DNA of 64,000 nucleotides from Planctomycetaceae bacterium (GTDB lineage Bacteria > Planctomycetota > Planctomycetia > Planctomycetales > Planctomycetaceae). The stretch covers positions 62,001-126,000 of the forward strand of contig JAKFWC010000012.1 in NCBI GenBank assembly GCA_021732975.1, read 5' to 3'. How positions within the stretch are numbered: position 1 is the first letter of the stretch; each line of letters opens with the position of its first letter. Shown here one piece after another: positions 27,021-36,348 of this stretch. The translations under genes and the position numbers were made by a program. The notes under the pieces are model-generated. The model did no database searches, was not told where the DNA came from, and worked only from the letters and a program-made list of their open reading frames with translations.

Positions 27021-28058
27021 TTGTGGACGGACCGGTTTAAACTGAGTTTTCCCGTCACGCTGTCCTGGTTGGCAGTGATGATCGTCGTCTGCACATCAAC
27101 AGCCTGTGCCGCGGAACTAGTCGAGCATCTGCAACTCAAATCCGGGACGACACTTAGCGGTCACAGCAAAGCGGTCGAGGACGGAAATCTGCGGTGGGAA
27201 CTCGCGCCGGGTGAGGAAATGCTCATTCCGGTCGAATGGATTGAAAAAGTCCAACTCGATCCACAACCCATTGTTGTACCAGCAGTTTCGAAAACAGACC
27301 CCGCTGCAGACCCCATCCCGGAACCGTGGATTTATCAGTTGCCGATGGCAAAGCAGGTGGTCGACTGGTACTCGCAACTGGGCGGCGTCGCGGTAACGTG
27401 GACCCGTCGAATTCAGATCGGTGGCACCTTCGCTGACGGTAACACACAGACGGACCTTTTGGATGTCATCACCGAACTGGAGCGGAACACGCCGATCCAA
27501 TCGCGACAGGTCGACGCGGGCGGTCAATGGGCTCGTAACGGCAGCAAGCAGACCGCGAATCGCTGGTTCGTGAACACCAACTTCGACTGGCCGATGGAAG
27601 AAGGGAGTAAATGGATCACCTTCTTCACTAGCAAAAATGAGTACAATGAACTGCAGAATCTCGATTACCGGGGGACGATTTCCACCGGTTTAGGGTACCG
27701 CTTCATGTTCGAGCCGAAACGCCGGTTGATTGCCCGTTTCGGCCCCGCTTACACGCTGGAAATCTTTCGTTCGCCGAATAGTTTACGTCAGACGCCCGAT
27801 ATGTTCGGGGAGATCGAAGCTCGCTGGCCGGTCCTCAAGCGAATGTCGCTCGAACAGAAAATGCGCGTGCAGCCGAGCATTCTCAACTTCGAACTGGTGC
27901 GTATCTTTTCGACGACCGGCGTGCTGATGGACCTCGACGAAAAGGAGCGTTGGAAACTGCGGTTGGGCTTTCAGTACACCTACAACTCACAGCCCAATGA
28001 CGGCCGGCTGCCCAGCGATTATCTCTCGACACTGTCGCTGGTCTACATCCGCAAGTGA
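27021..28058 (+). CDS. DUF481-type outer-membrane protein
   Basis: About 345 residues from a TTG that gives a signal peptide (LSFPVTLSWLAVMIVVCTSTACAAE). The N-terminal 60 residues form a short beta domain (LQLKSGTTLSGHSKAVEDGNL). The rest is DUF481, a beta-barrel family, with RRIQIGGTFADGNTQTDLL, GQWARNGSKQTANRW and the closing strand STLSLVYIRK. Such proteins sit in the outer membrane; some are called salt-induced outer-membrane proteins. The start is uncertain: the first ATG is at 27078, which shortens the signal peptide, and a TTG at 26922 is too far upstream. Confidence 0.8.
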   Translation: MWTDRFKLSFPVTLSWLAVMIVVCTSTACAAELVEHLQLKSGTTLSGHSKAVEDGNLRWELAPGEEMLIPVEWIEKVQLDPQPIVVPAVSKTDPAADPIPEPWIYQLPMAKQVVDWYSQLGGVAVTWTRRIQIGGTFADGNTQTDLLDVITELERNTPIQSRQVDAGGQWARNGSKQTANRWFVNTNFDWPMEEGSKWITFFTSKNEYNELQNLDYRGTISTGLGYRFMFEPKRRLIARFGPAYTLEIFRSPNSLRQTPDMFGEIEARWPVLKRMSLEQKMRVQPSILNFELVRIFSTTGVLMDLDEKERWKLRLGFQYTYNSQPNDGRLPSDYLSTLSLVYIRK

Positions 28059-28211
28059 CGTTTCAAGGAATGCATTCCCGACACGAAGATGTTGATCGGG
28101 GATCATTTTCCACGTTTCTTGCATTCCGCGGGCATGTTAGCATGAATCGACAAACCGGTTCGAGCGAATTCCCGGCGGACTCCCGTCTCGCAAACTAAGG
28201 TGCCGTGCGCT

Positions 28212-30245
28212 ATGCTTCCGACTCATGCTGTCGGTATCGATCTGGGAACCACGTATTCCTGCATCGCGTATCTCAACGATCACGGCGAACCGGTGACGAT
28301 TCCCAATCGCGACGGGGAACTCTGCACGCCGTCGGTGGTCATGTTCGACGGCAACCATGTCATTGTCGGAACAGAAGCCCTGCGCAATTCGGTCCGCATG
28401 CCCGACCGCGTGGTGATGCACGCCAAGCGGTACATGGGCGACTTCAATCACCGTTGGATGGTCGGCGGGAAATCGTATTCGCCGATCGATATTTCGACGC
28501 TGATCCTGCAACAACTTTTAGCGGATGCTAAGGATCGGATCGGCAATGTCGAACGGGCCGTCATCACCGTTCCCGCGCAGTTCAGCGATGTCCATCGCCA
28601 GGCGACCGCCGAAGCCGGTCGGCGGGCCGGCCTGAAACACGTCGACATCATCAACGAACCGGTCGCGGCCGCGCTGTGTTTTGTGCTCGGCACCGAAGGG
28701 ATCTGGTTCACCGAACTCGCGACCGGCCAGACCATCATGGTGGTGGATCTCGGCGGCGGCACCTTCGATCTATCGCTGGTGCGATACGAGAAAAACTCCG
28801 TCCGCGTGGTGGCCAGCGGCGGCGATCTGTACCTCGGCGGTCTCGACTGGAACAACCGTCTCGAAAAAGCGATCGCAAAACAATTCCTGCAGGAGTTCGG
28901 CACCGACATACTCTCCGACCGCGAGGGCAAACAGGCGTTGATGCTGGAAGTCGAACAGGCCAAGCGGAGTCTGTCGGTGCGACCGAAAGCCGCGCTGACC
29001 TGCCAGCATGGCGGCCATCGCAAAACCTATCAGGTCGAACTCGAACAATTTGAACGGCTGACGAAATCGCTCGTCGATCAAATGGAAACTCTCACGAAGG
29101 GATTGCTCGCCGAAAACAAGATGGGCTGGGCGAAGGTCGATGTGGTCCTCACCACTGGTGGGGCATCGCGGATGCCGATGGTCCGTCGGATGCTCAAGAA
29201 TCTGAGCGGCCGGACGCTCAACACGTCGCTGTCACCGGACCAATCGATTGCTCACGGGGCCACATATTACGCGGGGATGCTGCTGGCGAACAACGCCTTT
29301 GCCAAGTCGATTCTGAATCCGCAGGCCGAAGCGCGGTTGAAGCAATTCAAGCAGCAGAGTGTCGCCGCGCGGGCGCTCGGAATTCTCGTCCGGGATGACA
29401 CGACGGGGGGCCGCGTGCCGCATTATCTGCTGGCGGCCAACACCCAATTGCCGGCGGAAGCGAAGCAGACGGTGGGGACCGTCGTCCCCAACCAACGCCG
29501 CGCTCATTTGTACGTCGTGGAAAGCGGGACCGCGGCCGATGCACACTATGTAGAACTGGGCACCTGCGTGGTCGATCCGTTGCCGGACGGGTTGCCCGAA
29601 GGCTCGGAGATCGAAGTCACGATCCGTTACGACGAACAGGCCCGCGTGCATGTTTCCGCACGGGAAATGAAGACCGGACAGGTGGCCCATACCGAAATCG
29701 TGCGGCCGGAAAATCTCATGGTCAGCGCGATCTCCGAAGAAAGCCGCGACGCCGACATCGCCGTGAAAGGCCGGCCCGGTCACAAACCGATTCTGTCACC
29801 TGCCACGATCGCCCAACCGATCTCGCAAGCTCCGGCTCCCGACGACGAAGCCTTCGATGAACCGATCCCGCTCTGCGACGACTGTGGCGAAGCGCTCGAT
29901 AACCGCGGCAAGTGCCCGAAATGTCAACCCGCCAGCGGACCCGCTCGTCGGCCGGTCCCCGAACCCCGTCCCAAAGCTCGCGGCGTGCCGGTTCCGGCAT
30001 CAGCACCACCCACGGTCAAGAAACCGGGCCCGCCCCGGCCGGTCCCTGCTCTGCCAGCAGATGACGAGATCATTGAGATGACCGCACCGCCATTGCCGCG
30101 TCTCAAACCGCCTTCGTCTCCATCACCCACCGGCAAGCCGAAAGTCAAAGCGCCGCCGCTCGCGAATCCTCCGCCGCGGGCCCAAGCCGAAAAAGCCGGC
30201 GAAGACGAGTTCTGGAAGTTGCCGCAACCGAAGAAGAAGTCGTAA
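28212..30245 (+). CDS. Hsp70-type chaperone without lid, with zinc-ribbon tail
   Basis: A 677-residue protein. The ATPase domain is typical of DnaK: AVGIDLGTTYSCIAYL, RYMGDF, MVVDLGGGTFDLSLV and VVLTTGGASRMPMVRR. A beta substrate-binding-like segment follows (ALGILVRDDT to VHVSAREMKTGQV, residues about 395-500). The usual helical lid is missing. Instead there is a disordered linker, a CDDC...CPKC zinc ribbon (about residues 555-572), and a Pro-rich tail of about 100 residues. It may be a specialised Hsp70 acting in assembly or signalling rather than the main DnaK. It precedes the FHA kinase gene by 436 bp. Confidence 0.88.
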   Translation: MLPTHAVGIDLGTTYSCIAYLNDHGEPVTIPNRDGELCTPSVVMFDGNHVIVGTEALRNSVRMPDRVVMHAKRYMGDFNHRWMVGGKSYSPIDISTLILQQLLADAKDRIGNVERAVITVPAQFSDVHRQATAEAGRRAGLKHVDIINEPVAAALCFVLGTEGIWFTELATGQTIMVVDLGGGTFDLSLVRYEKNSVRVVASGGDLYLGGLDWNNRLEKAIAKQFLQEFGTDILSDREGKQALMLEVEQAKRSLSVRPKAALTCQHGGHRKTYQVELEQFERLTKSLVDQMETLTKGLLAENKMGWAKVDVVLTTGGASRMPMVRRMLKNLSGRTLNTSLSPDQSIAHGATYYAGMLLANNAFAKSILNPQAEARLKQFKQQSVAARALGILVRDDTTGGRVPHYLLAANTQLPAEAKQTVGTVVPNQRRAHLYVVESGTAADAHYVELGTCVVDPLPDGLPEGSEIEVTIRYDEQARVHVSAREMKTGQVAHTEIVRPENLMVSAISEESRDADIAVKGRPGHKPILSPATIAQPISQAPAPDDEAFDEPIPLCDDCGEALDNRGKCPKCQPASGPARRPVPEPRPKARGVPVPASAPPTVKKPGPPRPVPALPADDEIIEMTAPPLPRLKPPSSPSPTGKPKVKAPPLANPPPRAQAEKAGEDEFWKLPQPKKKS

Positions 30246-30258
30246 TTGCTCATCACGC

Positions 30259-30336
30259 TGTGTGCCACGGCCGTGTCGGCCGTGCGAATTGGGCACACGC
30301 TCTGTGCACAGAGCACGGCTCACAGAGTGGTAGCAC
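30259..30336. repeat. Palindrome family B, copy 1
   Basis: Begins GTGTGCCACGGCCGTG and carries GTGCGAATTGG, as in the copy at 49382-49460. The right arm is more diverged, and there is a small inner hairpin (CTCTGTG/CACAGAG). It starts about 14 bp after the Hsp70 stop. Confidence 0.8.
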
Positions 30337-30417
30337 GCTGATTTTGTCTGTACGACCGTTGCATTTCGTCGGTCGAAGCAGGGCCAATGCTAAGTTCAAG
30401 ATAGAGAAGAAGAGCGT

Positions 30418-30509
30418 GGGTGGCCGGGGCTGGAGCGTACTCGCGAAGCCCCGGAAAAAACGAGCGCTGGCCGTTCCGGGGTTTCCCGTCGGTCCAGTCC
30501 CGACCACCC
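30418..30509. repeat. Long imperfect palindrome, single type
   Basis: Outer arms (GGGTGGCCGGGGCTGGAGCG and near-complement, about 4 mismatches in 20) enclose an inner pair, GAAGCCCCGGAA / TTCCGGGGTTTC. Confidence 0.75.
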
Positions 30510-30587
30510 CAACTTCAAAAAAAACGATGGCCCTGTCGGTCGACATCGCACGCATCGCGGCCGGTTCGGTGGAATGATATAGTGAAA

Positions 30588-30616
30588 TGACGGAGCGTCC
30601 GTGGAGCGCTCCGTCA
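30588..30616. repeat. Perfect 10-bp hairpin
   Basis: TGACGGAGCG and its exact complement flank a 9-nt loop, about 65 bp before the FHA kinase start. It may fold in the leader RNA. Confidence 0.6.
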
Positions 30617-30681
30617 GCCGGGACGAACGGGTTCGTGTCTTCGGATCAATGTCGGCTTCCACAGGCTGAGGACCGGCCCTG

Positions 30682-32367
30682 GTGGGGACTGCCACGCTGC
30701 TCGTCGTTCAAGGCTTCGAGCCCGGCGCACGCTTTGAAGTCGGCGATCAACCGGTGCAGATCGGCCGCGGACCGCAAAACGAAGTCCGCCTGCTCGACAC
30801 CGAGGTTTCGCGATCCCACGCTTCGTTGCAACCGGTCCGCGACGGTTTCGTCATCACTGACCGCAACAGTTCCAACGGCACCTTCGTCAACGGCAAGCTG
30901 ATCCGTTCGCAGCCCCTCACCAGCGGCGATCAGATTCAGATCGGCCGCACGGTGCTGCTGTTTACGGAAAGTTCCACGCCGAGTGATCCGCGCATCGTGG
31001 CCGAGCGCGTGCGGTTGCTGCAGCAGCACGATCCCGCAGATCGATCGAGCATCATCAGCCAGATTCCGCATGACGCTGTTCATGAACCGACGATGCAAGG
31101 GCCCATCCATGTCGAACAGCAGCAGGCCAATCTGCAGGTGCTGTATCGGCTGTCGGAAGAGGCGGTCCAACCTTCGGTGCCACTCGATCAGTTACTACAA
31201 CGGATTCTCGATCTGGCCTTGAAGGCCGTCGGCGCTGACCGCGGCTGTTTGCTTGTCGTCGATCCGCAAGACGGAGAAGTTCGTCCGCAGGCAGTGAGTG
31301 GGACGGTCTCCAACGATCCCTCCGGAAGAATGCCGATCTCCCGCAGCATCGTCGACTACGTCATGAAGATGCGACAGGGCGTGCAGACCTCCGATGCCCG
31401 GCACGACCGCCGTTTCGATACGGCCCAGAGCATCGTCCAAGCCGGGATTCGCGAGGCAATGTGCGTCCCCCTGCCCGGCCGCAATGAATTGCTCGGCGTG
31501 ATCTACGTCGACACCACGATGCCCAGTGATCAGGCATTGCTCGGAGGGAAGCCCTCGCAATTCGGCGACGATCAATTGCGGTTACTGCTGGCGATCGGCC
31601 GACAGGCGGCGCTCGCCATTGAGAACAACCGCTTCCAGCAAGCGTTCGTGAAAGCCGAACGGCTCGCCGCGATGGGGCAGACGATCGCTACGCTCAGCCA
31701 TCACATCAAGAACATTTTGCAGGGCGTGCGCGGCGGCAGCTATCTCATCGACATGGGCCTCAAGGACCACAATGAAGAGCTCGTCCGCAAGGGTTGGGGC
31801 ATCGTCGAAAAAAATCAGAACAAAATCTATCACATGGTGATGGACATGTTGACGTTCAGCAAAGAACGGCAACCGGCGTTGCAGCGGGCGAGTGTCAACG
31901 AGACGGTTCACGACGTGTTTGAGTTGATGCAGTCGCGAGCGGAAGAATGCCGCGTCGAGTTGAAGTATGAGCCGGAAGCGCTGATTCCCGATTGCATCTT
32001 CGACCCGGACGGGATTCATCGGGCGATCTTAAATATCGTGACCAATGCGATCGATGCCGTCGAAGGGGCCGATCACGCGGCCGTCTTGATTGAAACCGGC
32101 CATTCTCCGGAAGGCGACAACGTGTGGGTCGCGGTGAACGACAACGGGCCGGGCATTCCGGAAGATCAATTAAACCGCATCTTCAATATCTTCGAGTCGA
32201 CCAAGGGGGCTCGCGGCACAGGATTGGGACTGGCTGTGAGCCAGAAAATCATGCGCGAACACGGCGGCGAGATCAGCGTCGAAAGCAAGCTCGGCGAAGG
32301 GTCACGCTTCGTGCTCACCTGGCCGCGTCATGATGACGACCACCCGGTAAGTCAGACGATGGCATGA
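30682..32367 (+). CDS. FHA-GAF sensor histidine kinase
   Basis: A 561-residue cytosolic kinase without membrane helices. Residues 1-95 form an FHA domain (phosphothreonine binding), with IGRGPQNEVRL, VSRSHASLQ and NSSNGTFVNG. Residues 140-320 look like a GAF sensor domain (RILDLALKAVGADRGCLLVVD). The phosphoacceptor region reads AAMGQTIATLSHHIKNIL. The ATPase part has the N-box ILNIVTNAIDAV and the G-boxes NDNGPGIPEDQL and RGTGLGLAVSQKI. The residue after the presumed phosphoacceptor His is His instead of the usual Glu/Asp. The GTG start has AGGA 8 nt upstream. No response regulator lies beside it. Confidence 0.92.
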   Translation: MGTATLLVVQGFEPGARFEVGDQPVQIGRGPQNEVRLLDTEVSRSHASLQPVRDGFVITDRNSSNGTFVNGKLIRSQPLTSGDQIQIGRTVLLFTESSTPSDPRIVAERVRLLQQHDPADRSSIISQIPHDAVHEPTMQGPIHVEQQQANLQVLYRLSEEAVQPSVPLDQLLQRILDLALKAVGADRGCLLVVDPQDGEVRPQAVSGTVSNDPSGRMPISRSIVDYVMKMRQGVQTSDARHDRRFDTAQSIVQAGIREAMCVPLPGRNELLGVIYVDTTMPSDQALLGGKPSQFGDDQLRLLLAIGRQAALAIENNRFQQAFVKAERLAAMGQTIATLSHHIKNILQGVRGGSYLIDMGLKDHNEELVRKGWGIVEKNQNKIYHMVMDMLTFSKERQPALQRASVNETVHDVFELMQSRAEECRVELKYEPEALIPDCIFDPDGIHRAILNIVTNAIDAVEGADHAAVLIETGHSPEGDNVWVAVNDNGPGIPEDQLNRIFNIFESTKGARGTGLGLAVSQKIMREHGGEISVESKLGEGSRFVLTWPRHDDDHPVSQTMA

Positions 32368-32583
32368 TGTTGAATCCGTCTGCAGTCCGAGCCGGAGCGC
32401 CATCTTGAATGACGTTCCCGATCACGTCTTTCGCTTCGGCAAGATTTCCGGCGGATGTCTTCTATGTCACAGAGATTCGCACCCTTGCGATAATGTAAGA
32501 ACATTTTCTCTCACAACCATGTAAGCTAAGGAACTTGAACTGGAGAACGTCGTGCTATAGGACGAGCCCGGCTGCAGTCGACG

Positions 32584-32904
32584 ATGGACTCCGGATCAGC
32601 CTTGGATTGTCCGAACCTCTTTCAGCAGACAGCGCGACTGATGAAAGCCCCGTTCGACCGTAAGCCCGCTCCATCCCAGCGAGAAATTCTGCTCGACGAA
32701 TGCCGGTTGTGCTTCGCGGCCGCCGCAGGATGCTCGGCGATCGGCATTCTGGCGATGAGTTATCACAGTTGGTGGGGTCGATCGACACCGCTCGTCGCCT
32801 TGCTGGTTGTCGGCGGATTCTATGCCGTGATGGGCGTCGGCCGATTGGTGAAATATCTGATGACTCCCGACGGCGGTCAGCGGCGCGACGAACCCGGACA
32901 TTAG
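32584..32904 (+). CDS. Small membrane protein of unknown function
   Basis: A 106-residue product with two likely membrane helices (CFAAAAGCSAIGILAMSY and PLVALLVVGGFYAVMGVGRLV) and charged ends. It is well conserved in reading-frame quality (no stop, balanced use of residues), but I recognise no family. It lies just before sulP. An internal ATG at 32641 is a possible later start. Confidence 0.6.
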   Translation: MDSGSALDCPNLFQQTARLMKAPFDRKPAPSQREILLDECRLCFAAAAGCSAIGILAMSYHSWWGRSTPLVALLVVGGFYAVMGVGRLVKYLMTPDGGQRRDEPGH

Positions 32905-33005
32905 GATGCCTCGCTGAATGTCACACATTTTGCTTCCATGACTTCATTGGGTTTTCCATCCGCGGTCATAGGTACCGCCTTTTGAGTGGAATCGACACAC
33001 GCTCC

Positions 33006-34913
33006 ATGAACGCCGCCAATTCCACAAATTCAGCAAGGGGGAGTTCCCTTAAGAACGACCTGTTAGCGTCAATTGTCGTGTTCCTGGTGGCGCTGCCGCT
33101 GTGCATGGGCGTAGCGATTGCTTCCGGGATGCCGGTCGCCGCCGGAATCATCACCGGGATCATCGGTGGTACGGTCGTCGGACTGTTCGCGGGGTGCCCT
33201 TTGCAAGTGAGCGGGCCCGCCGCGGGACTGACGGTGATTGTGTTCGACATTGTCCAGCGAGAAGGTCCCCAATATCTCGGGCTGGTGGTCGTCGCCGCGG
33301 GACTGATTCAAGTGATCGCGGGAACGGCTCGTCTGGGGCAGTGGTTTCGCGCCGTTTCGCCGGCCGTCATTCGCGGGATGCTTGCCGGGATCGGTTTTCT
33401 GATCCTCGGCGGTCAATTCCACGTGATGCTGGACGGTAAGCCGCCGGGGAATGGATCGCAGAATCTGGCGGCGATTCCCGAGGCCCTCGAACGCGCTTGG
33501 CAACCGATCACGTTTCCCGACGAAGCCGAACGGGGGCCGAAAACAGCACAACTTCAACAAGCCCGCCGGTGGCAGACCGAGCAAGGCGCGATTCGTCAGT
33601 TACTCGGTCCGTCGGGCGGCGTTCACGGACAGCCCGCGGCAACTCCCGCAATGATCGATTGGGAGCATCTGACGACGCGCGAGAATGCGCTCGCCCAACA
33701 AATCGCGGAGGCGTTGGCGTCGGTGAAAGAAGACCCGCCGCCCGAACGCTTGGAGTCCGCGGTCATGGCCCTGCGTGCAGCCGCGGCGAGTGTCCAGACC
33801 AAAGACCGCGACGCTGCACTGGAGGGTGTGATCAGCGCGTCAAAAGCCATTGATCGCTGGCTGGAGAGCCTCAAGAGTCCGAATCTGGCGGGGTTGCTAG
33901 GCGTGATGACGATTAGCGTGATCATTCTGTGGTACGAATTTGCCCCACGTTCATTGCGGTTGATTCCGCCGGCATTGGTCGCTGTGATTGTGGTTGCCGG
34001 TGTGGCCGCGGTGTGGCGGTTTCCGGTGTTGTATGTCGACCTGCCCGACAGTCTGTGGAGCAGCTTGTCCTTTCCGACGATCGAGTTCGCGCGTCAAGCC
34101 GCGTGGGGAAAAGTCCTGAGCGATGGCTTGCTGGTCGCGGTCGTCGCCAGTGCGGAGACTTTGTTGTGTGCCGGTGCTGTCGATCAAATGCACACGGGTC
34201 CGCGCACTCGCTACGACCAGGAACTGTTCGCTCAAGGGGTCGGCAACACGCTCTGCGGCCTGCTCGGCGCACTCCCCATGACGGGAGTGATCGTGCGAAG
34301 TTCCGCCAATGTGCTCGCCGGGGGGAAGACGCGTTTGTCGGCCATTCTGCATGGGGTATGGCTGCTGGTGTTCGTCACCGGCATGGCCACGCTGCTGCGA
34401 CAGATTCCCACCAGTTGTCTCGCCGCAATTCTGGTCTATACCGGCTACAAACTGATCGATATCAAATCGCTTCGGGAACTCATCGGATATGGCTGGTGGA
34501 AGGTGGCCATCTACTCGATCACCGTGAGCGTGATTGTGTTCGAGGACTTGCTGATGGGCGTGTTGGTCGGTTTGGGTCTGTCGGCCTTGAAGCTGATCTA
34601 CATGGTGTCGCATTTGCGGATTGAAGTGGAACCGATGGACGGCGAACGCCGGATGCGGATGCGGTTGAACGGATCCGCAACATTCATCCGCCTGCCCATG
34701 TTGGCCTCGCGACTGGAACGCATTCCCCCGAATGTCGAGTTGCACGTCGATCTCACCGACTTGGATTACATCGACCATGCATGCCTGGATCTGCTCCGCA
34801 GTTGGGGCACGCAACAACGATCGCAAGGGGGCGAACTGATGATCGACTGGGATTCACTCCACGCGCGTTTCCGGCGCGACCGATTTGCTGAACCGTCGAC
34901 TCCACCCGCGTGA
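33006..34913 (+). CDS. SulP-type anion transporter with soluble insert
   Basis: A 635-residue inner-membrane protein of the SulP/SLC26 family, which moves sulfate, bicarbonate or other anions. Conserved pieces are LLASIVVFLVALPLCMGVAIASG, GIITGIIGGTVVGLFAG, SGPAAGLTVIV and GNTLCGLLGALPMTG. It ends in a STAS domain (LHVDLTDLDYIDHACLDLL). Between two membrane helices (about residues 165-290) it carries a hydrophilic, partly helical insert absent from typical SulP proteins. Substrate is unknown. No carbonic anhydrase gene lies beside it. The start is the ATG giving MNAANSTNSARGSS. Confidence 0.88.
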   Translation: MNAANSTNSARGSSLKNDLLASIVVFLVALPLCMGVAIASGMPVAAGIITGIIGGTVVGLFAGCPLQVSGPAAGLTVIVFDIVQREGPQYLGLVVVAAGLIQVIAGTARLGQWFRAVSPAVIRGMLAGIGFLILGGQFHVMLDGKPPGNGSQNLAAIPEALERAWQPITFPDEAERGPKTAQLQQARRWQTEQGAIRQLLGPSGGVHGQPAATPAMIDWEHLTTRENALAQQIAEALASVKEDPPPERLESAVMALRAAAASVQTKDRDAALEGVISASKAIDRWLESLKSPNLAGLLGVMTISVIILWYEFAPRSLRLIPPALVAVIVVAGVAAVWRFPVLYVDLPDSLWSSLSFPTIEFARQAAWGKVLSDGLLVAVVASAETLLCAGAVDQMHTGPRTRYDQELFAQGVGNTLCGLLGALPMTGVIVRSSANVLAGGKTRLSAILHGVWLLVFVTGMATLLRQIPTSCLAAILVYTGYKLIDIKSLRELIGYGWWKVAIYSITVSVIVFEDLLMGVLVGLGLSALKLIYMVSHLRIEVEPMDGERRMRMRLNGSATFIRLPMLASRLERIPPNVELHVDLTDLDYIDHACLDLLRSWGTQQRSQGGELMIDWDSLHARFRRDRFAEPSTPPA

Positions 34914-34928
34914 AGCCACCCCTTGCCC

Positions 34929-34997
34929 GAGCCGCGACCGTGAGGGAGCGCGTTCCTGAATTGGCGTGAAGCACTCGCTCCCTCACGGTCGCGGCTC
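34929..34997. repeat. Palindrome family A, copy 2
   Basis: Perfect 22-bp arms GAGCCGCGACCGTGAGGGAG... and complement around a 25-nt centre. It sits between convergent sulP and the leftward metallopeptidase-like gene. Confidence 0.9.
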
Positions 34998-35008
34998 AGA
35001 TGAGGACG

Positions 35009-36295
35009 TTACGGGCGCAATCCCGGCACGCTGATGAAACGCCCGAACGCCGCCGCGAGTTCTTCCGGCTTGAGTCCGAACGTGACATCGAGCGCTTCCT
35101 GCCAGGAATAGCCTTCTTTGATCGCGGTGATCATCGCCCGGTACGCATTCGCGTCGGTGCTGATGAGAAACTGTGTCAACACCGCCGCCGCGCCGTATTG
35201 CCAGCTTTCAATCCGCCCGGAATCGTCGAGAAAATCCCCTCCGAGACTCCCTTGCGAACGCAAAATCGGCAACGCTTCAGAGAATCGTCCCTGTACATGA
35301 TCGCTCTGCGGGACCACGACCTGGGCAATCCATTCCGAGAGACCTTCATTCATCCACGGCGGAATGCGGCCGCTGGATCGAATGCGATGCAGGAAACCGT
35401 GCGCCGTCTCATGCACCAGCACCACGGCGAAAAACACGGGGCTGTTACCGCGATAGCAAGTGGTCATTACCTTGCCGTCACTGGAATTATGGCTCAGCCC
35501 CTGCACGCCTTCGGTCGCCGGGTTGTCCAGCAGCTTGGCTTCAAAGTGCATGAAATGTTCTTTGTTCACGAAGCAGTAGACGGGACACTTGCCGACCCAG
35601 ATGTTCGTGTCTTTGGGGATGTTGAACAGCGTGCAGAGCTGCTGGTACATGGAATCGAGGTTCGCCGAGTAGGCCGCAATCTGTCCGGCAGGCATGTCGG
35701 TGTAGACGATGAAAAATTCGGTTTCCTGCCGAACGAAAGTTAACATCGGAAACTCGGCTTTGATCTTATCGAAGAGATCCTCGTACGATTTGAGCGCTGC
35801 CCGATTTTCCTCGGGGGTCGGCGTCTCCCAAAGTTTGTTCCGCGTGTCCCGCAACCGTTCGGTAGCAATCGTGTCCCGCTTTTTACGGTCGAGCAACACC
35901 CATGCTTTGGCAGAAGGGTCCGCGACCACGTCGAAATCTCCACCGTCGCGGACGCGCAGTTCATACAACGTATTCGGTGAGAGTTTCGTCGGCTGCCCTT
36001 TAGACGGCTTGAACGACAGCCCGCGGAAAGTGGTCGATTCCTTGCCGCGCTGAATCCCGGAGAGTTCCAAGTCGACATAGCTCTTGCCGGAGAGCAGCCG
36101 TAAGTCGAGAAGTTGCCCTTCTTTCAGGGGGCCGAAATCGCCGCCGAGTTCCGCGATGTAATCGCGCTCGAATTTCATGATCGACCGCGGGACCGCTTTC
36201 ACCCCGGCAATCCGTGGCGGAGCGGCTTGGATGTTCTGCCCCATTGCAAGGAGTACAACGATCAGAAAGGCGATTGGCGAGCACAATCGTTGCAT
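35009..36295 (-). CDS. Secreted putative zinc metallopeptidase
   Basis: A 428-residue protein with signal peptide MQRLCSPIAFLIVVLLAMGQNIQA. Residues about 295-330 carry LVHETAHGFLHR and, further on, WMNEGLSEWI. This is a HExxH-like motif with a downstream Glu, the pattern of gluzincin peptidases, and it resembles the DUF1570 family. The N-terminal third is beta-rich and probably a separate binding domain. Peptidase activity is inferred only. The ATG is chosen because a longer frame from 36463 adds residues that do not look like a signal peptide and overlaps the next gene. Confidence 0.75.
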   Translation of the reverse strand: MQRLCSPIAFLIVVLLAMGQNIQAAPPRIAGVKAVPRSIMKFERDYIAELGGDFGPLKEGQLLDLRLLSGKSYVDLELSGIQRGKESTTFRGLSFKPSKGQPTKLSPNTLYELRVRDGGDFDVVADPSAKAWVLLDRKKRDTIATERLRDTRNKLWETPTPEENRAALKSYEDLFDKIKAEFPMLTFVRQETEFFIVYTDMPAGQIAAYSANLDSMYQQLCTLFNIPKDTNIWVGKCPVYCFVNKEHFMHFEAKLLDNPATEGVQGLSHNSSDGKVMTTCYRGNSPVFFAVVLVHETAHGFLHRIRSSGRIPPWMNEGLSEWIAQVVVPQSDHVQGRFSEALPILRSQGSLGGDFLDDSGRIESWQYGAAAVLTQFLISTDANAYRAMITAIKEGYSWQEALDVTFGLKPEELAAAFGRFISVPGLRP

Positions 36296-36348
36296 TGAAA
36301 ATCCCCTTGTTTGTCGATGGCGCTCGGATCCCGCAAAGCGGCAAGCAT

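Larger units (their letters stand above)
30246..30681. other. Repeat-rich gap before the FHA kinase gene
   Basis: No credible gene. It holds a family B palindrome (30259-30336), a long imperfect palindrome (30418-30509) and a 10-bp hairpin (30588-30616). The rest is unremarkable sequence. Confidence 0.7.
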
